64,000 nucleotides of DNA from contig NZ_CP021023.1 of assembly GCF_002117005.1 (NCBI RefSeq), forward strand, positions 1,488,001 through 1,552,000, read 5' to 3'. Position numbers and translations under genes: made by a program. The notes beneath the pieces were generated by a model that was given only the letters and a program-made list of their open reading frames with translations, had not been told where the DNA came from and did not search any database. This document shows positions 16,991 through 26,162 of the stretch, piece by piece (positions within the stretch are counted from its first letter, which is position 1; the number at the start of each line of letters is the position of its first letter). Source of the DNA: Sedimentisphaera salicampi (lineage in GTDB: Bacteria; Planctomycetota; Phycisphaerae; Sedimentisphaerales; Sedimentisphaeraceae).

Positions 16991-18619
16991 TTAAGGGGTC
17001 CATATTGCCGCTTCAATATATGAATGCGTACGTTCTTTTGTTGCGATGTAATACATTGCCACCATATCCCCGTCTGCATTTTGTGTAAGCTGGGGGTATC
17101 CAAAATCATGGCTCAGCGGCTGATCGCGAATCACAATCTCTTCGCCCCAAGTTGCTGCCTGATCTTCGCTGAAACGAACGATCAACTGACGCAGCGTTCT
17201 GTTTCCGTAGCAGCAGGCCAATCTCCCGTCAGACAAGAGAGCAAGCGCAGGCGGGTTACCGTTGTCAAGGCCGGTAAGCCCTACCTCACTGCGGAACGAC
17301 CAAGACCTGCCGTTATCATGGGATATATACGAATCAACCCAGCAGTGCTGGTCTCCATCAAACGGATTGCGACGACGAGCCGCAGTAATCAGTGTACCTT
17401 TGCTTGTTCTAACCGTCGATGGCATAACAGCCCGATAACATTCCTCCTCTTCTGGATTATCTGCCCACGGTGCAATCCAAGCAACAAACTGGAACGTCTT
17501 CCCGCCGTCTCTGGTTTCCACCATAAACGGCTTGTCTCTGCGCGTATGATTGGGAATTCCTCTTCTTCTCGCTGCCATAAAGATCTGGGCAGACATCGGG
17601 CCGGTAACTAAATACTCCGTTCGGGCAGTGATTTGCACGTCATCAAGATTTTCATCTTCATTCAAGCCGTTAAATCTGTAAGGGCCGGTCCATGTTTTGC
17701 CCCGATCGTATGAAATAAAGAACCGTCCTTTCGAATCGCTTGTCCCGTGGTAGCCCGTAGCGGCCACACGCATTGCAAAATCCTTATGCCCGAAATGGAT
17801 GCCGCCCGGAGAAGGCTCGGGTTCTTTCCCGTCACCCACGTAATTATCAGGATCGTAACTCTTCCACGTATATCCGCCGTCCATACTTCTTGCAAGGCGG
17901 CTCAACTGCGGCTCGCCGATATCATGAAAACCGCCTTCTTTGTTATGAGGACCGTCGGTTAATCCGACCAGTATCTCTTTTCCGCCGTCCCAAGTCCAAA
18001 GGCCGTTGTTTGCCGGCCAGCCGTAATAGCGGCCGCGCTTGCTTGCCACAACCACATGCTTTATATCCGAAGAAACAACGGGAGCATGGAAAACGGCCTT
18101 CTCAGGTATGATATGCAGTTCTTCGCCCGGCCAGCTCCAAGACAAACGCAGATGAGACTTGCCGCGGCTCCTGTTGTAGGTAATCTCAATCGGATACTTC
18201 CTGCCCTTCTCCATCTTCATCATTCTGCGGTGAACGCCGGTTTTATCCCATCCGTCAATCAGCTCTTTACCGTCAATCTTGAGCGTTCCTCCGTTTGCAG
18301 CACGCATCACAAATGTAACCTCGCCTGAGTAAGGGGCCTCGATATAGCCGTGCCAGCGGGCAGACCAAGTGCTGCCTTTCTCCTCATTATCGCTCCAGTC
18401 GTTATCAAGGCTGCTCAGAACTGACCTGCCCTTCAGACGCGACAGATCAGGGTCGCCATACCAAGTTCCGATAAGCCCTTGCTCAAAGCCCTTTTCCATG
18501 CTATGCATAGAGGCGCCTTCCAAACGGCTCATTGCCGGCAGAACAAAAAGCCCGCCCGCAACTGCTGCACCGCTTTGACGGAGAAACATCCTTCTGTTCA
18601 ATCTTTTTGCATTTCTCAT
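16991..18619 (-). CDS. Tat-exported PA14 + sialidase-like (Asp-box) protein
   Basis: 542 residues. A Tat-type leader (LNRRMFLRQSGAAVAGGLF) is followed by a PA14 domain at ~45-180 (GLIGTWYGDPDLS, WHGYIEAPYSGEVTF, NRSRGKSHLRLSWSWPGEE), a module that often binds carbohydrate. A propeller of Asp-box repeats follows at ~185-540 (SMDGGYTW, SYDRGKTW, SHDNGRSW). The PA14 is closely similar to the one embedded in the 942-residue protein at 29427, showing domain exchange inside the cluster. Export by Tat implies folding in the cytoplasm before secretion, unlike the Sec-type paralogues nearby. Probable sialidase-like hydrolase or glycan-binding propeller. Confidence 0.85.
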   Translation of the reverse strand: MRNAKRLNRRMFLRQSGAAVAGGLFVLPAMSRLEGASMHSMEKGFEQGLIGTWYGDPDLSRLKGRSVLSSLDNDWSDNEEKGSTWSARWHGYIEAPYSGEVTFVMRAANGGTLKIDGKELIDGWDKTGVHRRMMKMEKGRKYPIEITYNRSRGKSHLRLSWSWPGEELHIIPEKAVFHAPVVSSDIKHVVVASKRGRYYGWPANNGLWTWDGGKEILVGLTDGPHNKEGGFHDIGEPQLSRLARSMDGGYTWKSYDPDNYVGDGKEPEPSPGGIHFGHKDFAMRVAATGYHGTSDSKGRFFISYDRGKTWTGPYRFNGLNEDENLDDVQITARTEYLVTGPMSAQIFMAARRRGIPNHTRRDKPFMVETRDGGKTFQFVAWIAPWADNPEEEECYRAVMPSTVRTSKGTLITAARRRNPFDGDQHCWVDSYISHDNGRSWSFRSEVGLTGLDNGNPPALALLSDGRLACCYGNRTLRQLIVRFSEDQAATWGEEIVIRDQPLSHDFGYPQLTQNADGDMVAMYYIATKERTHSYIEAAIWTP

Positions 18620-18709
18620 CTTCGTTTAACCCTTTCTTATTTCATTTATCGTGAATACTTTTTTAACTTTCACAATTTCAGCGAAGCGGGCAGCAAAGCT
18701 CCCTCCACG

Positions 18710-21043
18710 CTATGAATCTCTGGCTAAAAATTTATCAACCTGCACCTCAAAACATTCATCAAGCCAGTGAGAGGCAAGCAAGACATAATCATTCAGATTT
18801 ATGCGGCCGTCGCCGGTAAGATCAATCTTTGAAAATCGCCTATTGGAAATCAGTGAATTAATTTCGCTTTTGCTTAAAACATAATTGTACACCCTGAAAT
18901 CATCGATAAGCCCGATATAATCATTCGCATGGCTTCGCTTTGCCCCGATGTCAAATACTGTACTGCGAACGCCGGCAAGTGAACCATAGGCATCGTTTTT
19001 TTCGGCAACCTTCTCCCCGTTGCGGTAGATGGCCATAAAACCCTCATCAGCATCTTTCACGAAGGCGTAATGTACCCATGAGCCCTGCCAGTCAGAAGAG
19101 GCTGCATCCTCCCAAATCAGCGTATCTCCAGCCGCATGCCAGACCACATTCCCTGAAGAATCAGGCACCCTTGCATTCACGTACGGATAATGGCCTGCAT
19201 CAAACAGCCAGTTGTTATGGCTTAAGAAATTTCCTCCTTTTACCCAGCAGGTAAATGTTACCGCTTCTCCAATATTGCTTAGCGTGGCGTTAGGAGGGTT
19301 TACTACAGTGTCATTGTCAAACTTCAGACATCTCCCTTTCCAGCCCTCTGAGCTCCAATCGCCAGATCCGGAGATATTGCCATCCATATTATGCCCGGAA
19401 GAATCGGCAGCAATGTTTCCTTCAGATTGATCAAATTTATACCACAGCATCAGTTTATCCGGATCTGGGCCTGGGTCGTCTATGGTTAAATTATACACTC
19501 TGAATTCATCAATCAGGCCAATATAATCATTTGCGTGGCTTCGTTTTGCGCCGATATCAAAGCCGGTGTTGGGGATACTGGCCAGAGAACCGTTTGCGTC
19601 AGTTCTCTCTGCCACTTTCTCACCGTTGCGGTAAATGGCCATGTGTCCCGCAGCGGCATTTTTCACAAATGCGTAATGCACCCAGCTCCCACGCCAGTCC
19701 GCGGCGGTGGAGTCTTTCCAGACGAGCGTGTCTCCAGCCGCATGCCAAACCACATTGCCCAAAGCATCAGGCACTCTTGCGCTGATATATGGGTCATCTC
19801 CAACATCAAAGACCCAGTTATCCCGCCCGCTTGCATCTCCACCTTTAAGCCAGCAAGTGAAAACTACCGCCTCACCGAGATTGCTCAGCGTTTCCGGCGG
19901 CGGGCTGACTGACGTGTCATCGTTAAACTGCAAGCAGTTTCCTTCCCAGCCTTGATCGATCCAATCTCCATTACCGCTGACTTGGCCATCCATATTTCGC
20001 CCCGAAGAATCTGCGGCAGTTTCACCAGCAGACTCATTAAATTTATACCGTAAAAGCAAGTTGTCCGAATTGAGGGAAGGCAGCAGACAGTCGCCTTTTT
20101 CAAGCCAGCCTTCTGAAAATTTCATTAAATCGCCATTTTCCACAACACAGTCATCATTGATATCCGCCTTCAGCGGTTCTTCTGCAGCGAGAACTACATA
20201 ATCATACGGCCGAGCGTTGGAGAAATGTATTGCCAAGGTGTCAATTTTCTGGGGCTGATAGGAACTGCTGGTATCGGTAACGCTGTAGCTGAGGCCGTTG
20301 AAAGAGAACGTAGTTTTAATCCCCTGGCTGACACGCTCAATCTTCAAAACCAGCTCAGCCCATTGATCGAACCCCAGCGCAAAGCACGCCGGAACAGGGT
20401 CAAAAATTCGTGTCCATGATCGAGGATCGCAATCTCCAAGCAGTTCACGGCTGCAAGGCCAGGGTTCAGTATCAATTTCGTCAATGAAAGGCTCATCTCT
20501 TTTCCAGCAGCTTACGTTGGTATGGGATTCACGAGAGCCGTCGGATTTATGTTCCCAAAACCGCTCCGTATCGCAAATGTGTGGATGAAAGCGCCACTGG
20601 TATCCAAGGTAGCCGGTGAATATGCCGTTTTCTTCGCCGTAATTATCGCTGCTGATGTATCCCTGACTATTTGAGTCGAACAGGCCTATCCGGAAATCTC
20701 CCGTTCCGGCAAGGCAGGTAACGTCGTCATCGAAATCGCAGTCTCCCCCGCCTGAGATATTATCATGGCAATCACAGCCCAGCTTATCGCCGCGGCTTTG
20801 CCAGAAGTAGCGCAGAGTTAGAGAATCTCCCACCTCTTCAAGGCTTTGCTCAGGCAGATGAGCTGTGAGCTGGTGGGGTTTGCCCGGATACCAGACCAAC
20901 TGCCCGCGGTCGTTTAATTCCAGCCGCTGGGGGTTATGCGAGTGATACCAGGCCATTGAATCGAATTGCACCGATCCAAACACCAAGCCCGCACTCAAAA
21001 TCAGTCCTAAAAGACAAATTGCTTTTTGTTTTTTCGTTTTCAT
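18710..21043 (-). CDS. Secreted protein with two LamG domains and two EF-hand-like (dockerin-type) segments
   Basis: 777 residues from ATG 21043 (AAAGGG upstream; upstream in-frame extension rejected). After the signal peptide, ~25-330 is an unrecognised domain rich in Cys and Trp (GCDCHDNISGGGDCDFDDDV). A first EF-hand-like segment follows (ADINDDCVVENGDLMKFSEGW). Two LamG domains (~365-560 and ~560-755) are highly alike, sharing DYIGLID-FRVYN, VVWHAAGDTL and FDIGAKRSHAN. The C-terminus has DLTGDGRINLNDYVLLASHWL plus a Cys. Likely a surface-displayed glycan-binding protein; enzymatic function not evident. Confidence 0.85.
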   Translation of the reverse strand: MKTKKQKAICLLGLILSAGLVFGSVQFDSMAWYHSHNPQRLELNDRGQLVWYPGKPHQLTAHLPEQSLEEVGDSLTLRYFWQSRGDKLGCDCHDNISGGGDCDFDDDVTCLAGTGDFRIGLFDSNSQGYISSDNYGEENGIFTGYLGYQWRFHPHICDTERFWEHKSDGSRESHTNVSCWKRDEPFIDEIDTEPWPCSRELLGDCDPRSWTRIFDPVPACFALGFDQWAELVLKIERVSQGIKTTFSFNGLSYSVTDTSSSYQPQKIDTLAIHFSNARPYDYVVLAAEEPLKADINDDCVVENGDLMKFSEGWLEKGDCLLPSLNSDNLLLRYKFNESAGETAADSSGRNMDGQVSGNGDWIDQGWEGNCLQFNDDTSVSPPPETLSNLGEAVVFTCWLKGGDASGRDNWVFDVGDDPYISARVPDALGNVVWHAAGDTLVWKDSTAADWRGSWVHYAFVKNAAAGHMAIYRNGEKVAERTDANGSLASIPNTGFDIGAKRSHANDYIGLIDEFRVYNLTIDDPGPDPDKLMLWYKFDQSEGNIAADSSGHNMDGNISGSGDWSSEGWKGRCLKFDNDTVVNPPNATLSNIGEAVTFTCWVKGGNFLSHNNWLFDAGHYPYVNARVPDSSGNVVWHAAGDTLIWEDAASSDWQGSWVHYAFVKDADEGFMAIYRNGEKVAEKNDAYGSLAGVRSTVFDIGAKRSHANDYIGLIDDFRVYNYVLSKSEINSLISNRRFSKIDLTGDGRINLNDYVLLASHWLDECFEVQVDKFLARDS

Positions 21044-21059
21044 AAAAAACCCTTTCAGG

Positions 21060-23345
21060 CTATTTTTCATTTGCCACATAATACAGCCCAAGGTCGAAGG
21101 CTGCTCGGCGGTCGGGCGCGCTGCACTGAACTGCAACGATATTCTCTCCCTCCCTCAAAGCGCCAACAGCCTCTGGGACTGCTATATGCTGATAGTGCCG
21201 TTTGCAACGTCCGCGGAGCTGTTTTACCTTTATCCCATTAATAAAAACGTCTGCCTGACCCACGTTGTAAAACACCTTCATTCGCAGATCTGACGGCACT
21301 TCTTCGAGATTAAAGGTTCGCCTCAAACGCAGGTTTCCTTCCTCCCATGTTGTTCCTTTCGGGATGTATGTATTCTCTCGCTCAATGAACGGCGCCTCTC
21401 CAGACGACCAGCTTCGATCATCAAAATCAGGCTTATGCCAGCCTTCATGCTCTGAAGAGCGGGAATACTTCCAAAGCTGACGCCTTTCTTCCGAATCTTT
21501 CATAATCGTTACAGAAGGCCCTGCCGGCTCATAAAAACGCTGATGCAGTTTTGTCATTTTTTCCGGATCCAGCTTAATCACCTTTCTGTCGTATGTGAGC
21601 AGGCCGTTGACCTCGCCTTCCACATCCGTAGTCTGCGTGTATATCGCTGCTGCAAGGCCCTGGCCTTTCAAGCCCCATGTATCATCCATCAGAGAACGGT
21701 AACGCTCCCATAATTCCTGCTGACTTGAGAAATTCCTGTATCCCCAGTTCTTCTTGTCTCTCCATAGATGCCCGGGTACAGGCCATCCGAGCCCGCCAAA
21801 TTCGCCAAGCACCGCTGCCCTGTCCGGATCCGATTCAATCCCCGGGCCCGGATAAACATGGATATCGTACACATCGCCAACACCACGGTCTGCCCAGCCG
21901 GAAACGGCATTGCAGATGCGCGTGGGATCATAGTTTTCAAGCCATTCGGTCATTGATTCGGTTTGGTATTGTCCCCATCCTTCGTTAAAGAGCACCCATG
22001 CAGCAATAGAAGGATAATTGTAATAGTTGTCCACCATTGCCTTAAGCTCAGTTTCAAACTGCGCTGCTGAAGCATCATCCCGCACGGCGTCTTCAGAGTC
22101 TCCTGAGCCAACCCGCAATTCTCCATCGGGGTTTGCATTTGGCATATCCTGCCAAACGAGCATACCCATCCGGTCGCAGTGATAATAGTAACGTGCCGGC
22201 TCAATTTTCACGTGCTTTCTAAGCATATTAAAGCCCATGCTCTGGAGCACCTCAATATCATACTTCAAGGCCTCATCTGTTGGAGCTGTGTACAATCCGT
22301 CCGGCCACCATCCCTGATCGAGAACACCGTATTGGAATATGGGTTCTTTGTTTAAGGTAAGGCGCATAAAGCCGTCTTCATCGCGTTTCATCCCAACCTC
22401 ACGCATTCCGAAGTAGCTGGAGACCTTATCAACAATATTCCCGTCTTTTCGCAGGGTAATTTTCAAGTCGTACAGGAAAGGGTCATCTATGCGCCAAAGG
22501 CGCATCTTGGGAACAGAAACAGAAAAGATTTTCATATCCCCGCTTTGCGCCGCAACCGCAGCGCTGGAGAGCCATTGGCCATCCATATAAACATCAGCCT
22601 TTATCACATTGTTATTAAGCTCGCTTGCCTCTACGCTAATCGCCAACTGCCCTGTATCAATGTCCGGGGTAAGCTTGAGCGATTCGATAAAGCTGCTGGG
22701 AACGCTCTCAAGCCATACGGTCTGCCAGATTCCTGTAACGGGCGTATAGTAAATGCCTCCGGGTTCTGTTACCTGTTTGCCCCGCGCCTGCGAGCCTTGG
22801 TCGGTGGGGTCCCACACCTTAACAACGATCTTCTCACTGCCACCTCCGCTGAGAAAATCTGTTATATCAAACGTAAACGGATCGAATCCGCCCTTATGCT
22901 CGCCGGCAAAACGGCCGTTTACCCAAACCTGCGCATGCCAGTCAACCGCTCCAAAATGCAGCAGTATCCGCTGGTTCTGAACATCCCATTTCTTCGGCAC
23001 TTCAAAAGTACGCTCATACCAAAGACATCTCTCAAGCCCCGGGTGCTCGCAGACGCCGCTCAATCCAGATTCAGCAGGGAAGGGCACGAGTATCTTGCCT
23101 TCATATTCCCCAGGATTCTCAGCACCGGCTGAGGTAATAGAATAATTCCACAACCCGTTAAGATTTTTCCATTCTTCCCGCACCATTGCCGGCCGGGGGT
23201 ATTCACTCAAAACATTTTTTGGGTTCACCTCACTGGCCCATGGGGTTTCGATTTTATCCAAAACCGGCTCCCAGCCGTTTTGTCCTGCTGTGAGCAGTCC
23301 CGGTAAACCTGCGATAGCAAACAGCCAAATAATATTAATCTTCAT
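21060..23345 (-). CDS. Secreted GH2 family glycoside hydrolase (beta-galactosidase/glucuronidase-like)
   Basis: 762 residues from ATG 23345 (GGAGAAC 9 nt upstream; earlier in-frame start less likely). Signal peptide MKINIIWLFAIAGLPGLLTAG. The domain order is a sugar-binding jelly roll (~60-210: LLHFGAVDWHAQVWVNG, EHKGGFDPF), an Ig-like domain, and a TIM barrel with 'MGFNMLRKHVKIEP', acid/base Glu455 in LFNEGW and a likely nucleophile Glu in LGEFGG. A C-terminal jelly-roll-like segment (VFYNVGQADVFINGIKV) follows. GH2 cleaves beta-galactosides, -glucuronides or -mannosides; specificity not assignable. First of the secreted enzymes after the symporter gene. Confidence 0.9.
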   Translation of the reverse strand: MKINIIWLFAIAGLPGLLTAGQNGWEPVLDKIETPWASEVNPKNVLSEYPRPAMVREEWKNLNGLWNYSITSAGAENPGEYEGKILVPFPAESGLSGVCEHPGLERCLWYERTFEVPKKWDVQNQRILLHFGAVDWHAQVWVNGRFAGEHKGGFDPFTFDITDFLSGGGSEKIVVKVWDPTDQGSQARGKQVTEPGGIYYTPVTGIWQTVWLESVPSSFIESLKLTPDIDTGQLAISVEASELNNNVIKADVYMDGQWLSSAAVAAQSGDMKIFSVSVPKMRLWRIDDPFLYDLKITLRKDGNIVDKVSSYFGMREVGMKRDEDGFMRLTLNKEPIFQYGVLDQGWWPDGLYTAPTDEALKYDIEVLQSMGFNMLRKHVKIEPARYYYHCDRMGMLVWQDMPNANPDGELRVGSGDSEDAVRDDASAAQFETELKAMVDNYYNYPSIAAWVLFNEGWGQYQTESMTEWLENYDPTRICNAVSGWADRGVGDVYDIHVYPGPGIESDPDRAAVLGEFGGLGWPVPGHLWRDKKNWGYRNFSSQQELWERYRSLMDDTWGLKGQGLAAAIYTQTTDVEGEVNGLLTYDRKVIKLDPEKMTKLHQRFYEPAGPSVTIMKDSEERRQLWKYSRSSEHEGWHKPDFDDRSWSSGEAPFIERENTYIPKGTTWEEGNLRLRRTFNLEEVPSDLRMKVFYNVGQADVFINGIKVKQLRGRCKRHYQHIAVPEAVGALREGENIVAVQCSAPDRRAAFDLGLYYVANEK

Positions 23346-23401
23346 TTTTAATCGTTCTCCAAAGAAATCAAATTTCATCAATACAGTTTGCAGCAGCCCT
23401 G

Positions 23402-24982
23402 CTATTCATCGCTTTCCAGATAGCTTTCATTCCTGTATTTAGACCACCCGTAAATGGTCATATGTCGGATTTTTTTATCGGGCTTAAAGAAGAAGCTTGC
23501 AAAATACCCCACAACAATCACCACAAGATGGCTGTACACACCCATCATATACTTATGCTGATTGAAATTTAAATCGCCTAAATCAAGAAGAAGTGTTTTC
23601 TCATGGCCTCCTAAATCAAATTTAGTAGAGGTGAGAAGGGCATAAGCAGTAAAAAGGATGCAGGCAATAATTCCGATATTCAGCCCCTTTCGATTGGTTC
23701 TTTCGGTGAGTATGCCTAAGAGGAAAATACCCACAACACCGCCGGAAAAGATTGCATACAATCCAAACACAGTGCCGAGAATTGCCTGACCTCCCAAGAG
23801 GACATAAAGACAGGCAAAACCAACTGACAGAATACCGCATACAAGGATAATCAGCTTACCCATTCTAAGGCTCTTTTTGTCTGTGAGATTCTTTTTGAAT
23901 CGCTTGTAGTAGTCTTCAACACCTACCGCTGCCAGACAGTTCAAATCTGAATTCAAGCTAGACATAGCCGCTGAAAATAATGCAGCTATGATCAAACCGG
24001 TTACACCCACCGGAATTTGCGTCATAATGAAATATGGGAATACCTCATCGCCGGCAATTCCCTCCGGCAATGCCCCTGCAGGAGTGCCGTAAAAAACCCA
24101 GAGCAGAGTGCCTATCAATATAAACAGAGTCCAAAGCGGAACGCACAAGAATGCTCCCGTGAGGGCAGCCTTAACCGCTTCCTTATCTGATCTGGCAACT
24201 AAGAACCTCTGCACGATTGTCTGGTCTGTACCGTATTTCTGGAGTGCGTAGAACACGCCGTTAATAGCCATTACGAAAAATGTAAGCTGGGTAAAATCCC
24301 AAGCGTATGGGCCGAGGCTCATCTTTCCGCTCTCCCATGCAGTTTCCATAACCCCGATTGGCCCCTGCTCGGGCTTGAACAGCAAAACAAGAAAACAAAC
24401 AATACCGCCGCCGAAAAGAATCAGCCCCTGAATAACGTCCATCCAGATAACGCCTTCTATTCCGCCCACAAGGGTATAGATAATTGTTACAGCACCAACG
24501 ATGATGATAACCAGATATGTGTTCTGGCCTGTCATTGCAGCAAGCGCCAGACCCATAAGGTAAAGAACGGTTCCCATTTTCGTAAAGTGCATCACGGAAA
24601 ATCCCACAGAGCTGTAAATACGACCGAAGAAACCGAAACGTTTCTCAAAGTATTCATAAGCGCTGAGTCCGATAAATCGCCGGTATAAAGGAACAATAAA
24701 CCATATCGAAACAATCAACGTGATAGGAACAGCCAACCCCTGAACCAATAGGATCCAGTTGCCGTCAAACCCTTGGCCCGGGTAGGCAAGAAAAGTAACA
24801 CTGCTGATCAAAGTGGCCAGTACGGAGATCCCTATCGCCCAGGACGGTATAGACTTATTACCTTTAAAATAATTACTCGTAGATTTGCCTCGCTTGGCAA
24901 ATATATTGCCCAAATAGGCAATCAGAGCCATATAAATAATAATAATTGACCAGTCAACCCAATGTAGTGTTTCAGTTGGCAT
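23402..24982 (-). CDS. Sodium:solute symporter (SSS family)
   Basis: 526 residues with about 13 hydrophobic membrane helices. Family features: 'DWSIIIIYMALIAYLGNIFAKR', the 'SNYFKGNKSIPSWAIGISVLATLISSVTF' opening, and 'LFSAAMSSLNSDLNCLAA'. SSS transporters import sugars, sugar acids, sialic acid or amino acids with Na+. The start overlaps the end of the DUF1537 kinase gene by 11 bp, so it is in the same operon as the cytoplasmic catabolic enzymes and is the likely importer of the acid sugar they use. Confidence 0.92.
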   Translation of the reverse strand: MPTETLHWVDWSIIIIYMALIAYLGNIFAKRGKSTSNYFKGNKSIPSWAIGISVLATLISSVTFLAYPGQGFDGNWILLVQGLAVPITLIVSIWFIVPLYRRFIGLSAYEYFEKRFGFFGRIYSSVGFSVMHFTKMGTVLYLMGLALAAMTGQNTYLVIIIVGAVTIIYTLVGGIEGVIWMDVIQGLILFGGGIVCFLVLLFKPEQGPIGVMETAWESGKMSLGPYAWDFTQLTFFVMAINGVFYALQKYGTDQTIVQRFLVARSDKEAVKAALTGAFLCVPLWTLFILIGTLLWVFYGTPAGALPEGIAGDEVFPYFIMTQIPVGVTGLIIAALFSAAMSSLNSDLNCLAAVGVEDYYKRFKKNLTDKKSLRMGKLIILVCGILSVGFACLYVLLGGQAILGTVFGLYAIFSGGVVGIFLLGILTERTNRKGLNIGIIACILFTAYALLTSTKFDLGGHEKTLLLDLGDLNFNQHKYMMGVYSHLVVIVVGYFASFFFKPDKKIRHMTIYGWSKYRNESYLESDE

Positions 24983-26162
24983 AAGATTTACCTTTCATAA
25001 GAATCTCGCTTATTTTTTGAGGCCAGGCATAACTTCCCGGCTTAACTGTCAGAATTTGATTCGGGCTTTCCTCCACGCGCATTTCAACAACACCTCCAGC
25101 TTCCTGATGCGAAACTCGGAGCTGCTGCCAGCCCATTTTTCGAACAATCGCAGAAGAGGTTGCTCCCCCCTCAATATACAAATGAATCCTTGGGATATCA
25201 GAAAGAACCTCGTAAACCAGCAATGCAGTTAGAGCTGTCAGCCGACGGGCGCATTCAGCTCTCTTTAATTCGGGCTGATCAATGGCTGCAATCGCAATAC
25301 TGTCTTCTCTCAGGGCAGTTTCAATTTCAGATGCCCATTGCTCGATATAAGTTCTTACATGCCCTGTAAACCGCAAGGCGTCTAAAGGCATTCTTCCTGC
25401 TTTGCAGCCGGATTCTTCGGCATTGCGAAGCATTCTTCGGCTGTAGTCCGAACTGCTTCCGAAAACAAAGAATGCCGGAAATTCGCTGCCGTGGAACGTT
25501 TGCTCCTGAATTGGATTGGCTTGCATACCTCTTGCTTTGAGCAGGGCAGAAAAGAAATCAGCAGCGCCGGCAGGAATCGTTTGTTCATCAACACTGCTAG
25601 CCCACCAGCGGCAATCATCATCAGTTTCCGCCTCAGCAATCCAAATCCCGTCGCTGGGGATATACTTGCCTCTGCGGAGCAGTCCATTTTGTGAAGCGGT
25701 TCGAAAATCCAACAGCTCAGCAACATTCGAGGAGATGAAAGGATATTCATCGTCTCTGGCAAATCCTGTTTCGCTCAAAGGCCTGCCGTTAATATAATAC
25801 ACCCCTTCGCTTACAACCCGCCCTCTTGAAGGGTTGGCAGGGGAGAGCAGAATCCTTCTATATTCAAATGCCTCCAGAAGCGCTTCTAATTCTGCTTTAA
25901 CCTGCCCGCGCAAAACCGAATCGGTTTTTTTGTAAATCCAGTCTATACTCAGATCAGCCTCCTTTATCCGGCAAGCAATCTCCCTCACTCTCGCTGCGGC
26001 TTCATGGGCTGAACACAGTCTTGAATCTGTATCAACCACTATAAGCTCAGCATTTTCGGTTGGAGCGAAATGCGTTTGCACTTCAACGTTCATACCGTAT
26101 TCCCGTCCAATGCCGGCAATTTCGGCGGCTCCTGAAAAATCGTCTGCTATCGCAATCACCAT
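24972..26162 (-). CDS. Four-carbon acid sugar kinase family protein (DUF1537)
   Basis: 396 residues, cytoplasmic. The N-terminal domain has the hallmark opening 'IAIADDFSGAAEIAG', 'VVDTDSRL', 'YKKTDSVLRG' and 'SPANPSRGR'; the C-terminal nucleotide-binding domain has 'IEGGATSSAIVRKMGW' and a closing 'VKPGSYAWP'. Characterised members phosphorylate D-threonate, L-threonate, D-erythronate or 3-oxo-tetronates at O-4. The stop overlaps the symporter start and the gene overlaps pdxA-like by 7 bp. Kinase plus PdxA-like dehydrogenase is the signature of tetronate catabolism, which yields dihydroxyacetone phosphate. Here a DapA-type aldolase and an iron ADH accompany them, so the real substrate may be larger. 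Confidence 0.9.
   Translation of the reverse strand: MVIAIADDFSGAAEIAGIGREYGMNVEVQTHFAPTENAELIVVDTDSRLCSAHEAAARVREIACRIKEADLSIDWIYKKTDSVLRGQVKAELEALLEAFEYRRILLSPANPSRGRVVSEGVYYINGRPLSETGFARDDEYPFISSNVAELLDFRTASQNGLLRRGKYIPSDGIWIAEAETDDDCRWWASSVDEQTIPAGAADFFSALLKARGMQANPIQEQTFHGSEFPAFFVFGSSSDYSRRMLRNAEESGCKAGRMPLDALRFTGHVRTYIEQWASEIETALREDSIAIAAIDQPELKRAECARRLTALTALLVYEVLSDIPRIHLYIEGGATSSAIVRKMGWQQLRVSHQEAGGVVEMRVEESPNQILTVKPGSYAWPQKISEILMKGKSYAN

Noticed and set aside
16867-17109. N-terminal extension of the phosphoesterase
   Set aside because: It overlaps the neighbouring PA14/sialidase gene and the hairpin; a good start with AGGAG and a signal peptide lies at 16866.
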